This document shows positions 28,801 through 41,000 of a stretch of 64,000 nucleotides of DNA, in pieces. The DNA comes from Fasciolopsis buskii. Taxonomy: Eukaryota > Platyhelminthes > Trematoda > Plagiorchiida > Fasciolidae. The position numbers were made by a program, and so were the translations under genes. Under the pieces are notes generated by a model. It searched no databases. It was not told the DNA's origin and saw only the letters and a program-made list of their open reading frames with translations. The stretch covers positions 21,110-85,109 of the forward strand of contig LUCM01004196.1 in NCBI GenBank assembly GCA_008360955.1, read 5' to 3'. Numbering within the stretch: the stretch's first letter is position 1; every line of letters begins with the position of its first letter.

Positions 28801-31800
28801 TCAATAACAATGACGGTCCAACTCGGCCTAGAGTGCGACCCATTCGAGTGGCTACAATAGTTCGAATAGTCAGTGCCATGTTCGGATGTGGATGAAGCGG
28901 AATCCGATCTCCGTCATTTAAATCAACAGCCGCAGCCGTAGCAGTGCAATTCTGCCGATATTCCTCCGAGCACAGGATTGCATCTGCGTCTTGATCGTCG
29001 ATTTCGAAATCGTGTACCAGAATGAAAATGTTATCCACCCCGACAGCCAAAACGAGGAATGGAATTACTTCGATAATAATCAGCGTGGCCGGTGTTCCAA
29101 CATAGCTCCACATACCAACAGAGGCTACCACGGAGATGATCACCATCAGAACACCGCCCAGACCAAGCGTGATACGCAGATCGACCTAGGGAGTGAGCGA
29201 GATTAGAGTGCTTACATTATGGACTCTTCCTGAATACGTGAGATGCCACTTTCATGAAACAATGAAAACTGTCTTTACTAGTACCACATACAAGCATAAA
29301 ATGAAGCACACTGCAAAAAATGCTGATTTCACGGTAAAGATTTTAATGGGCGGACCTAAAGACGTGAGAAAAACTACAAGCAGACTGCCAATCAGGCGTA
29401 CCTGATGATGAAAGCAAATAACTGTAGGCAACACTTTTACTAAAATTATCCGGACGATGAAACCTTTCTAACCAAAGTCTCTAAAACCAACGAGAAAATT
29501 TGACATTATTTTTGGAAGAAAATTATTCTGCGGAAAGTGCTGAAGGACTATTGGGACACCTATCGCAGTGCAAAACGAAGAGGTGTGTTTGGAAACTCCA
29601 CGCTGGGCTGTGTGGACCAAAAAATCTAGGACGCAGTGAGTAGCTAAATCACAAAAAGGCAATCATTATCGGAAACCCAGTAGGGAATGGGCACGTACTG
29701 AAAAAGCCACCTGAAAAATAGCAGCAATACATCAAAAGTTATCATATCGATATACGGGCAGTTACCAGTAAAATGGTAGGAACTACCAATCACCGAAAGA
29801 ATCGGATAATGCAGGAGCCATGCAGTCTATGAGGACGAATTCAATGCCAAAGAGGCGTCAACAGAATGAAATGGACAATTTAGAAGACCGAATGGTCTGA
29901 AAAACCCTGTAATTTTTTCTCCATTTCCCTCTGGATATAGTAAGACCGTAGATTCATTACTCAAACTATTCTACTTACATTAGATGCCTTACAAGCCACT
30001 CAATCGGTCCGAGAGTTTGGCTGTACTGAATAGTTATTTCTTCGATCAACAGCTTTATCGGTCGGTCGATAGATTGGTTTTATCGATTCACAGCTGGCCG
30101 TTCTTGCATTGATCATAATTCTGGACAAGAATCCAATTAGCCGGTAGATGATAAACTATTTCTTAGGGCAACACGATGAAATTACATTCGACATACCGCA
30201 GGTTCTTTTGGTTGACAAACTGTTTTGGTTCACCTTTACTTCGCTTATCGAAGTTTGTCAAAATGGCCGTGAGTTTGACGACCATGTTCGTGATGCTCGA
30301 AAACCCCTTGTTAGAAGTTTAGCGGTCTGACGATGTCACCTCGTGTGATGATCGAACGCCAAGTTCAATGATCAGAACCCCAAGAAAACCAGCAACCTGA
30401 GCTAAGACCAACATGAATTCTCAAATCCATTGAGATTAGTAGTAAACCATAGTTAAGGTACAATTTCCCAATTACTGGTGAAACATTTTGTTTGTTCACT
30501 TAGGCTGATTGAAATAATGGGTGACATAATCAGCCTTCGTGAATGGAGCACAGGATGAACCAACACGCCCAATTACGTTAATTCCATATACCAACAGGTT
30601 TTCAATTTCGCGTTCAGAGGACAGAATTATATACATACATAATGTCAACCATGCACATCTTAAACGGGTGAGATCTCAAAATCCGAGAATTCCTAATAAT
30701 GACAGCAGTGACGGTAGGTGAAATATGATGGGATTCACAATGGTCTGGCAGAAAAATTCTGTGGTGTGAACTGAACTACAGTGCGCCCAAGACAAACTGC
30801 AAGTGGAAAAGTACTCTAATGATATCATACTGGAAGCAGCTAGAGCATTACGGAACTGAATGCGCAACAACCCACCAAACAAAACATACACAAGCTCAAA
30901 AAAGTCCAAGGAGTAGAACACCATGACTTGAGTGAACTTATGATGCCTTCACATACTGGCAAACGCACTTCCTGCGTATCTAGGACTCACTACGATGTGC
31001 TACTGTGCATTAAGTAAAAAAAGCAGGGGACAGTGTCCTGAGGTTAGTTTTTAAGAATAAGCAAACTGATCACGAACGCACCCACATAAAATTTTCTGTT
31101 TCGAATAACCATTTCCAGTAGCCTGAACGGTTTAGGTGACAGCAAAACGGGAATGTGTAAATCAGGCCAAATAGGGCATGAGGAACGGTTGCGGGGACAG
31201 AGGAAAGGCATATGCGGTCATGTCTAGTTAGGGAATTTCACGCACGGCTACCACAAGCGAGTAAATCCATGCTAGGGCACATAGGAACTGCCACTGTGCA
31301 TTCCACACTTTACTACCTGTTGATCGTGTTTTCAACCTGTGAAAACCTTATCGATAGGCTTACGTCAAAAGTCAAGTGCCACTACAATTAAAAGCATTTG
31401 GCCCACTGATAGTGACCCTGTGGAGAAATATGCCCTATATCTGTGTTCCAGTCAGTGTAGATCAACGCGAAGTGGTGAGACAGCAGAATGTACACCAATC
31501 TTTTTAAAGCGCGCTCGAAGCACGAGTTTATTGCCAAAAACAGAAGTTAATGATCTCTATTTGACACCGATTCGCGAGAGTAACATCAGCGAACAGCACT
31601 CCGGATTCCTTTGAGGTCGAGATTGAATCGACCAGACATTCAATCTTCCCAAAAAGCCGGAAGCGCACCAAAAGCAACGCAGCCCCACGATCGTTTCCTT
31701 TGTCAACTTGAAAAGTGCTTTCAACTTCGTCGATCGACCAGCACTACTCAGTGCTCTCCACCGGAACGGTATGCCAACGAAGTCCGTAAACCTATTGCGA

Positions 31801-33119
31801 AAATTATACTCGCATACCGATGGTCACGTTGGGGTATACAGTGAACTATCAAGTTCATTCGAAACGACTAGTGGCGTTCGACAAGGGTGTCCCGTCTCTC
31901 CATTCTTGTTCAACTTCGTCATGAACGAGGTGATGATGGAACATGCTTTGGGAAGTCCCCAAGATGTACCAATCGAACTGGGAAGTGGAAGGAAACTGTG
32001 TTAGCTAGATTACGCAGAGGACGTCGTGTGACTGTTCGAATCCGCGGACCATGCACAACGCGCAATAGACAGGCTCTCGACTTCGGTCGATCGGTTTAGC
32101 ATGAGCTTTGCACCTTCAAATTGCGAAGTGCTGTTGCAGGACTAGGCGACAGCAGCGCCGAACTTAATGCTGAGCGGAGAGGAACTAATGAGTGTGGACC
32201 ATTCCACCTACCTTTGTAGCTGCGCGTCCAACGACGGTAGCTCGGGAGTGGAGGTGAATACGCACATACCGAAGGCCCGAGCAGCTTACGCTTGACTGAA
32301 GCACTTGTGGCGTTGGCCTGGTATTTCACCGAAGTTGAAAGGTCGTGTGTCATGTGCTGCATTGGGTTCAATTCTGTTGTACGGTTGCGAGACATGGAGT
32401 ATGCGTGTGGGCGATGTTCGTCGGTTAGAGGTTTTTGACCAAGATCATGTCTACGTTGTATAGCCAGGATTGGATGGAGTGACCGAGTGAGTAATACTCA
32501 GGTCAGGAATCTAGTATTGGGTGTCACTCCTGAGAATAGGTTGTTTCATCGTATGAAACTTAGTAGACTACACTGGTTGGGTCACGTGTTGCGTATGACG
32601 AACACTCGTCTACCCTATCGTGCTCTATTTTGTGTTCCTCCCAAAGAATGGAGGAAGCCACGTAAAGGCCAACAGATGACGTGGCAGCGTGGGATGAGAA
32701 ACTGTACAGCGAATGTAGGTAAATCAGGTGTCCCACGTCTTTATGACTGGTGTCCCAAAGACCCGTCAACTAGTTGGCTGGAGATACTGAAGGATATGGC
32801 AGTGAACCGTGAACAGTGGCAACCGTGTTGTCATTTTCTGTCGAATCAGAATGATTGAAAACACGTGCGTTTGTACAGTTAGACTCTGTTTCGTGTGTTG
32901 GCTGCAGCAGCATCTTATCTTTTTCCGTCTGTGTAGGTCCACTCCCTGTTCCCCTTGGATATTCACTCTTTTTTATAGGAACGTGTAACTTTGAGGAAAT
33001 GGCGGCAGTCAATGAGGCTTGTGTTGCTGTTTAACGCTGAACGATGATGACGACAATGACTGCATCAAAGTGCGCACACTGAAGGAACCGAGATTTAAGG
33101 GCTTGAGAACATGTGAAAG

Positions 33120-33154
<35 letters not shown>

Positions 33155-36100
33155 AAAGGTTAGAGGATTACGTTTTTTCCCGCAACCCAGGTTCAACAGA
33201 ATGACACTGGCCCGTTTGCTGAGCTGAGCAATTTGATTCCAAACGTTTCATCAGCAGTCGAGGTGACATTGTCAGTTCTATGATTTTGTGGTGAGCGTCT
33301 GGTTGCCATCGGCCGCCTAAATGGTCACTTAGTCTTTTAGTGGGTGCTGATTGGTTGCTGGTGGTGAAGTGGTAGGGTAGAGATGTTGCCCCGTTGCTTT
33401 GTTCACCTTTGTCTATTGTTGTCATGTTATGAGCTGATTCTGCATTCGTTTCGACTGGCTTGTGCTGATTGGTCCTTCGATCGGATAGATAGGTCCGGAT
33501 TGACGGGTCTGTTTATCGATCTTTCCGAAGACTGTGAAGCTTCGAGAAATCCTTTCGAATGCTTTGTTCTGGCCTTAGCGACGATCCTTACGTTTTCGAA
33601 GTTGAACTTGTGACCTTTCGGTCTTCGGGAGAGTGGATCGCGCCATTTTGTTGCCGGTTGGTGCTCATGGATCCGTGTCCCGAGTTCCTTTCCGGTTTGT
33701 TCAGTGTACTGTTTTTCGCAGTCTTTGTAGTCTATTTGATAGACAACTTTAGTTCGATTCATGTCAGCTGTCAGTTCTTTGGTCTTCGATAGGATCTTTT
33801 GTAAGGTTCCTGTTGGCTTGTCCGCCACTTTAATTCCATGGGGTTTGAGTAACATTGTTGTCATTTCAAAGATGCTTATTGTATGGCAAAACGGTTCGCG
33901 TTTTGGCCTGTTCGACAATCGTCTCTCGGTAGTTTTTATTAGTGATTCGTCTGATGAAGTTTCTTGCGTACCCGTTACGCAAAAGCAGTTGAAACAGATG
34001 TTTTTCTTCTTGTTTCCTTCGCTCCGCAGTGCCGCAGTGGGATTGTGCTTTTTTGAGAAGTGTCTTGATGGACCTTATCCTGCCGTAGCTTGGGTGTTTG
34101 ATTTTAAATTGTAGGATTGGATCGGTGTGCGTGTTTTTGCGGTTTACGGATGTTTCCAATTTGCCTCCATTAGTCCGTGTGACGAGCACGTCTGGAAACG
34201 GTGGACTGTTGCCATGTTCTTCCTCCATAGGGAACTTGAATTCCTTAAAAACTCGGTTGATGAAAGTGAAAGTTGGTTGTAGTTCAGGATGTTTATTGAT
34301 TAGGAATCTGTCATCAACATAGCGCAGCCGCAGTTTTGGTTTAATGTCCGACACGATGATCTCCAGATTCTGCGTCACTGACTCTACAATGAAGCCAGAT
34401 ATTGGTGAGCCCATTGAGACTCCCTTCATTTGTTCGTAAAATGTGCCGTCGAACATGAATTATGTTCGCAGGCACAATTCTACTAAATCGTAATGATTGC
34501 GCGACTTTATGTTCGCTCCATTGGTGTACTTCTAAAACTTCTTGTAGTGTCTGTCTTGCCAAACTTAAGGGTACCGATGTGAATTTTCACACGACGTCAC
34601 GACGTCACACGACGTCAAAGACCACAATTTCATCTTTATCAACGTGAAGTTTTTTCAAGAATCGCAAGGGATTGTTGATTGAATGTTCATGTCCTGTGAT
34701 GAGCGGTTTCTAACACTTCCATAGACTTTTGGTCAGGTTGTATGTTGGCTTTCTCGGTAGTGTAACTATTGGTCTCAGGGGCATTCCATTTTTGTGGATT
34801 TTTGGTAGTCCTTAGGACTATGCGACGTTTGAGTCACTGGTGTTGCTTATTTGAGGTAGTTCTTGTAGTCGTTTTAGTGTTGCGTTGATTTTCGTCGTTG
34901 TTTATTTCTCGATAAGTCAACCAATTATGCAGCATAGTTTTTCCTTTTCCTATATTCTCTCCTGCCCATAATGGTTATCACCTGTCCCTTGTCTGCCGGA
35001 ATCGTAGACATCATCCAACATAAGAATGGACTTGTCAGGTATTGTTATAAGGCTCTAATTATTATTGGAAATGATTTTAGTCGTTTAATATCACAGCTAA
35101 TGATGAAACTCAGGGGCGACACGGAGTAAAGGTGTCGATGTGGATATTAAGGATTTCAGATGATTCATCAGAGGAATCTATTTTTGGGTTTCGCGTGAAA
35201 ACAAACCACAAGCCAGGAGGCAAAGGGCTGCTGTTCCTTACCATAAAACGAATAGCATTGGCAGGACTCGGATATTTTGGCCACAAATCGTGGATATTCA
35301 TGGAAATCCAGTTAATCATCAGCATGTAATATCCACATTGCTTATGGCCATTTTCTTAGCGCGAAAAATGGAAAAGACTAAGATAAAAGCAAATAGAACA
35401 GAGTAGCAATGGAAAGATTAATCTGTCACTTCATTCTGCCTGCTTATAAAACCAAAGAATACTCGTTGTTTCTTACACTAGCCATTAGTGAGTACAAAAG
35501 ACTAAAGATTCCAGTAAGATTACGACGAACAATCAAGAGGAAGATACCCTTTCCTATGTGCCACTAATTTGGCCAGATACACGACAGCAGACATGGAAGT
35601 AAGAAAAGCGCTGCCGATCATTGGGTATGTCTGGCTTGTAGGCTGCAATTGAAGAGGAAAAATTGATGAATGTCACAGTCACCAATGCAATACAAGATGT
35701 AACAATCTCAACTAGTCTGGAAATACGCGGCAGAGCAGCATAACCTTCTGGAAGTTCGAATGGGAATTACAAACGTGGCCTAAGGAGAACGGGACATGTA
35801 TCTCCCTTCACATAATAAACAATGAGGCACCACCACTGAACGGTATCCACTGGTACGAAGAAAAGGACTCAGGACCAAAGCATAAAAGCACACTGATCAT
35901 GGGCATACAAAAATTGCTAACTTACGAAGACCGTCCGGCAGCTGCGATACGAAGCCAGGAAGACGCTCACATAGACGAACATAACCAAGTAGCTAATGAC
36001 CACAGTCTTGATATCGGCATTCGACTGGCGATTAATTTCGTCTTCCACAGAACGCTAGCGCGGGATGGCAGGAAACATTGGTGCCCCCGTTTATCATAAG

Positions 36101-37975
36101 TACGAAACCAAAACAAAAGGACCAAAGTAGCAGAGTTGGAAGGAGTTGAAAACAGGATACGAAATTCAACTTAGATTATTTCACTGATAGGTGCACAAAC
36201 AACAAGACGAGCAAATACTAGGATAGCACGAGCCAGGAAGAAGTCGCAGTAGAAAGGCTGGAAGCTCCTGGCAACTAATGGTTTCTGCTTCCTAAGTGAT
36301 GCACAAAGGAATTATGTATAAATACATATAGTTAATAACAGGGTCACTTTAAATAAGCTGGCTGACTGTCTCAGTTGAATTGAACAGGCAAGAACATATT
36401 GCACTCATGACAAAATTACTGAAGATTTTCTGGAGGTGAACACAATTACTTACAGGTTGTCCAACGAGGAAGCGATTAGAAATTCTCCATAACATTATTA
36501 TTATTATTACTATTATTATTGTTATTATTATTATCATTATCATTGCCACCACACACCACGGATGGAAATGGACATAGGGCATTTGTAGTATTACACTTAT
36601 TTACAAATTTGATCGCATAACCGAACGAACGGTGCTAAACAAAATCATCGCCATCACCAGTCAACAGCTTAGAGTTTTAACTGTTACCAACCGCTATAAA
36701 TTCTCAAGAAGAAATTTGAAAAACAAGTCGCATATCGAGAGCGCAAACGGAGCATCGAACAAACCTCAGCTTGGAATGATATGATAACGGAGTTGGAATG
36801 CTGCTGTGCCCAGTTTTGTACGAGTTTGATGTAAGCAGATTCCCAAAGTTCCGCTTTTTTTACATGATCCGATCGGGGATCCGGGTCATTGTTCACGAGA
36901 AACGTCAACACGACGGAAGTTGATTCGTTGTACTTTGTGCCTAGCGTGATGAAAAATCCAGGTGTGCGTGTGAGAGAAGCGAATTCGAAGTAGATAAATT
37001 TATCGCAACAGTAGAGACGTATGCAACGATAAACGTGGATGATGGGAACTGAAAACTAAAAAATGAGAAAATTCTTCGTTAAAAACGAGCAAAGTATTAG
37101 TTCTGGCATAGATTGCTGTCAAAATCCGAATCACTGAGGTGTGAAAACCTAGCACAGAAGTGCTCGAATAACTGACGTGGAAAATCACTGCTTAGTTCGA
37201 GTCAATCAAACAAATTTTATTCATTTCTGTTAAGGGAATCGCAAACGGTTATGCTTCAAAGGACGGTCCGTTCCTAGAACACCAGAGTTTCATGACATTA
37301 CAGTACGATGACCGAATCTGAATGAGCAAGGTATCAAACGCTGCGACCGATTTTTCAAGGGAAGAAAGTAAGGCATCAGAAATAAATAGACGAACTTAGA
37401 ATCACTTTAGTCTCCTATAATGCTGTTTATTTCAACACGAAATTAAGAATAATGACCTTATGGAACTAAATTATCCTTAACCTGTATAACAGGACAGAGT
37501 TGCAGCCCATCGAATTCCGCCCCCACCCCAGAGGTTGCGGGTATGGGAACGGTCACTAACACGTAACCGTGAAGGGTTTTCACCCGCGAAGAGCTCTCTC
37601 TAAGGAAATACCACAAATCCGCTGGTGGCATTTTGACGTGGACAGTCTTTGTCGTGTTCAACCGATCTCACAGGCTTCATCATAAACGAGGCATGAGTCA
37701 ACTAGTTACCGGCTCGTGTGTCTTGCAGTTTGTACTTGGCTGCGCAAATGCTAAAGGTGTACTCCCTCATGAACAAGCCTATTGTGGACCCACCGGTGAA
37801 ACAGGCCACAGAAGAGCCATGGACGACGATGAACAGTCCATGTGACTCAGTGGTTTGGGAGAGCTAACATGTGTGGTGAATTCAACAGAGATGTCACATT
37901 TAACTTCCTCTTTGTTTCGTAATATTTTCGATTTTCCCCCCTGGTCTCAATCGCATAGGATCACTTGAAACGTTA

Positions 37976-38023
<48 letters not shown>

Positions 38024-41000
38024 GATATCTGCTTTCCCGACAGTGCCCACTAATGGATTTCGGGCATCCATGTTCTATTCCATTATTTTCTTTTTTCTTT
38101 ATTCCAACAATGATCAGTACATGCTCATGGGATGTTTCTTCCAAATGGATGCACATAACGGTTCCTTGACTTGGTTTGATCACAAGTAAACTACACCACT
38201 TACTAAACAACTGTTCGAAACTGGGATGAAGGTTGGACTTAATGGAACTGCGACGACACGATAGTCAATAACGAATTGCTGGCGGAAATCACTGGGTCAC
38301 CTGATAAAGCTGTCTAGGCACAGATTGGGTAGACTAGCTACCACCCAAACAGACAAATTGCTCAGTGGGCAAACAGTAAGCTATATCATTAGCTTTGTAC
38401 TGACAAACTGTCCATTTCAGAGGCGAGAATCTCTCAATTTCGTAGGTAGTGAGGATTAATCAGGGCATTCGGAGAAATAGTTATACACGTGAAGACAACA
38501 GTTAGCTAAATTATTTACACTTCATCAAGTGAGTAGATACACAATTATGGCACAACGACAGTGGAAGGAACTGGTATCAGCAGTCGAAAAGCTTACCGTT
38601 GAAGCCACCTAGAGCGACGGTAGGCAGAATAGGCATTCCGGAGGAGGCCAGACAACTCATTGTACTATCCGGTTCGCCGCTAGTCACGGACATCGGTGCG
38701 TTGGCACAATACATCAAATGATCCAAATAATCCGCAGTCACATAACCGAAATCGTCTACATCCTGTAGAAACAGACAGAACATGGAGCAGGTGACACCGA
38801 TCGACCGAATAAAACGCGCGGCATTGGTCACCATTACCGCCAAGAAAGAATGAGATATAAAAGAATATTCTTCGTTGAGTGATATGCGGGATTATCCGTT
38901 CGCAAACTGAAATATTATTCTTGCTATCGAAGTGATAGGACAAAACAAACTGTCAGATAAAATGAAGTAGGCTACCGAGGAATTTATCGTTAACGGTACC
39001 AGTCAAACCTCACAGTGGAATAGCATTTTATCAAATATGCGTCCACCGGTGCAAAACAGGGAATGGAGTAGAGACCTGATCGTTAGTTGTATGAAATGCT
39101 TATAGCACTCACAGAACAAGTGATTTCGAGTGTACGACTTATGTTGATGCTACAAGATACGGTAGAGCAAACAAGTGAACAGCGGTATTAAGTGGTGGAT
39201 ATTGCACAGACTCAAAACAGGACTATTATAACGTCATTTTTTGCATAGCTTCTGGATGTCCCGATGCTTAGGATGCAAGTATGCGTTGCATGTGGTTGAA
39301 ACAATCAATGTAGAGTCAATCAACACACAAGAAACGAATATGTTGAACTTTATTTGCGACTCTGTGATGATTGAATTGTCACGTAAAACTACTGGGAAAC
39401 AAACACTCCAGAAAAATACACCAATCTGTTAAGATAGTTGGATAACATTCGACAAACATGGTTTACATGAATTATAACTGCCGGGATTTTACTGGGATTG
39501 ATTCGGAACGAGCGAGGATCGGTTAAATCATAGACCTTAGGAAGAGACGCTCTTGAACATGTGGAAGTGCAGCCCACGCACAACAACTATTGAAGATCAT
39601 TCTCAAATCCAACTGTTTTCACATTAACAATGTGTACGGTCAAGCGTGATTCATACACTCATGATGTGAACAATTTGATCTCAAAGAAATCGCTTGGCCG
39701 CCAAAGTTAACAACTGACGGACTAACAGCTATGGCTTACGAGAAGCTTAAGTTTGCAAAACATGAGAATAAGCGGAAAAATCAACTACTGTAACATTAGG
39801 CCACCAGGAAACAAACGGACTACCTTGGGTAGTCAGCCATGAGAAAAGCCGTCCCAACCGTCGACCAATTTTACACGCCCTACCGACACCGTTGTTACTG
39901 TTAGAAAACAATTGCATAAAAACACGGAGTGAAGTCCTTCGGGGTTGTTTCCCTTGCTGATCTCTTCCGATTTTGAAGTCGGAAAGATTACGAAAGTCAT
40001 TTCCTTTTCATCCGAGAATAGTGGCATTGACATCTGGTCAGACAGCTTCTGTGCCTGAAAATATGCAGACGATGATTCTGAACAGAGACCTAAGCTAGTT
40101 ACAAGTATTTTTCAATCTCCTTGACAACAGCGTGGCTAACTTAAGGATACGTTTTACGCGTTTTAACTGAGATGGAGCTGCAGAACTGGAATAACCTAAA
40201 ACTGAACCTTGCTCTTGTAAAGGGAAAACAGCGCGGAGTACATCAGCTCTGTTACTGGACCAACTATATTTCGGTGAATTTTAGTTCAGTTTTTACAGTC
40301 GCTGACCTTACACCAACGTGCTCCGGTTTTTGTTGCTATCTCACCGCAACATCTACCTAAAAGGGGGAAAGATGAAGCTCGCGCCAAGTCCACGGAACAT
40401 TGCAAAGATCACATGATGTTACATTGTTACATCATTCTATAAACATGTATATAACGATGGAAATACAAAAAAGACACCACAATCACCACTATATCCAATC
40501 GTGTTTTATTGGCCTGAAAGTACTCCAAAGGCGTCGTGATTGCGCAATTCATATTGTCCGGCTCGAGGGGTTTGAAACAGAGGTCCGATAAGGTGATATT
40601 TGCATTGAATTCGGTACTTCTGACAGAAATAGCCTCGATTTGTTTTTGTAACTCCAAAACCTGTGCAGAAATTAAACAGACAGGAAAATTTAGCCCTACC
40701 GATCAGCGAGGAGTGACGAAATCAGCTTGTTTGGGGTTTGCCACGTGGAATAAATGCCACAGTATACAACAAAATAAAGAACAAAGTACTTGAGTGAGCC
40801 TTTGAAAAAGAACGAATACACTTTTCTAAATCGAGCGCCAAGATAAAACGTATTCAACCTAAAAAAATATGCCGGCAATTTAGTCGATATCAGATTAATC
40901 CAGCATTTTTCTAACTCAAAAAAAGCACCACATGCCCGTTGTGAAGAAAAAACCGGGAACCACTAAACGAGTGAAAGAATAATTGATCCAAGTGGATGGG

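Larger units (their letters stand above)
33170..34990 (-). mobile_element. Penelope-like retroelement (RT + GIY-YIG), defective
   Basis: On the minus strand the order is GLPKIHKNGMPLRPIV (near 34,800), LARQTLQEVLEVHQW, FDGTFYEQMKGVSMGSPISG, RLRYVDDRFLI (RT catalytic YVDD), FTFINRVFKEFKFPME, FPDVLVTR, and then a GIY-YIG endonuclease region beginning VVYQIDYKDCEKQYTEQTGK with ELGTRIHEHQ. GLPKIHK, MGSP, Y-DD and a C-terminal GIY-YIG domain define Penelope-like elements. The RT frame ends at 33866 and the GIY-YIG frame starts around 33918 in another frame, so a frameshift separates them. Further stops lie upstream. Confidence 0.92.
29186..35925 (-). other. NPC1 intron, 6.7 kb, carrying RTE and Penelope-like elements
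   Basis: This intron splits the sterol-sensing domain. From 29.2 to 31.5 kb nothing is recognised. It then holds RTE copy 1 (plus), an inverted RTE 5' scrap, an (AT)n run, and a Penelope-like element (minus). 35.0-35.9 kb shows no feature. Confidence 0.85.

Noticed and set aside
32096..32395. Minus frames over RTE copies 1 and 3 (for example 32096-32395 and 61925-62224)
   Set aside because: These are antisense shadows of the LINE C-terminal coding strand, identical in both copies because the elements are.
33559..34114. Plus frames of 77-117 codons across 33.4-34.3 kb
   Set aside because: Antisense shadows of the Penelope-like RT and GIY-YIG frames, which carry the recognisable motifs.
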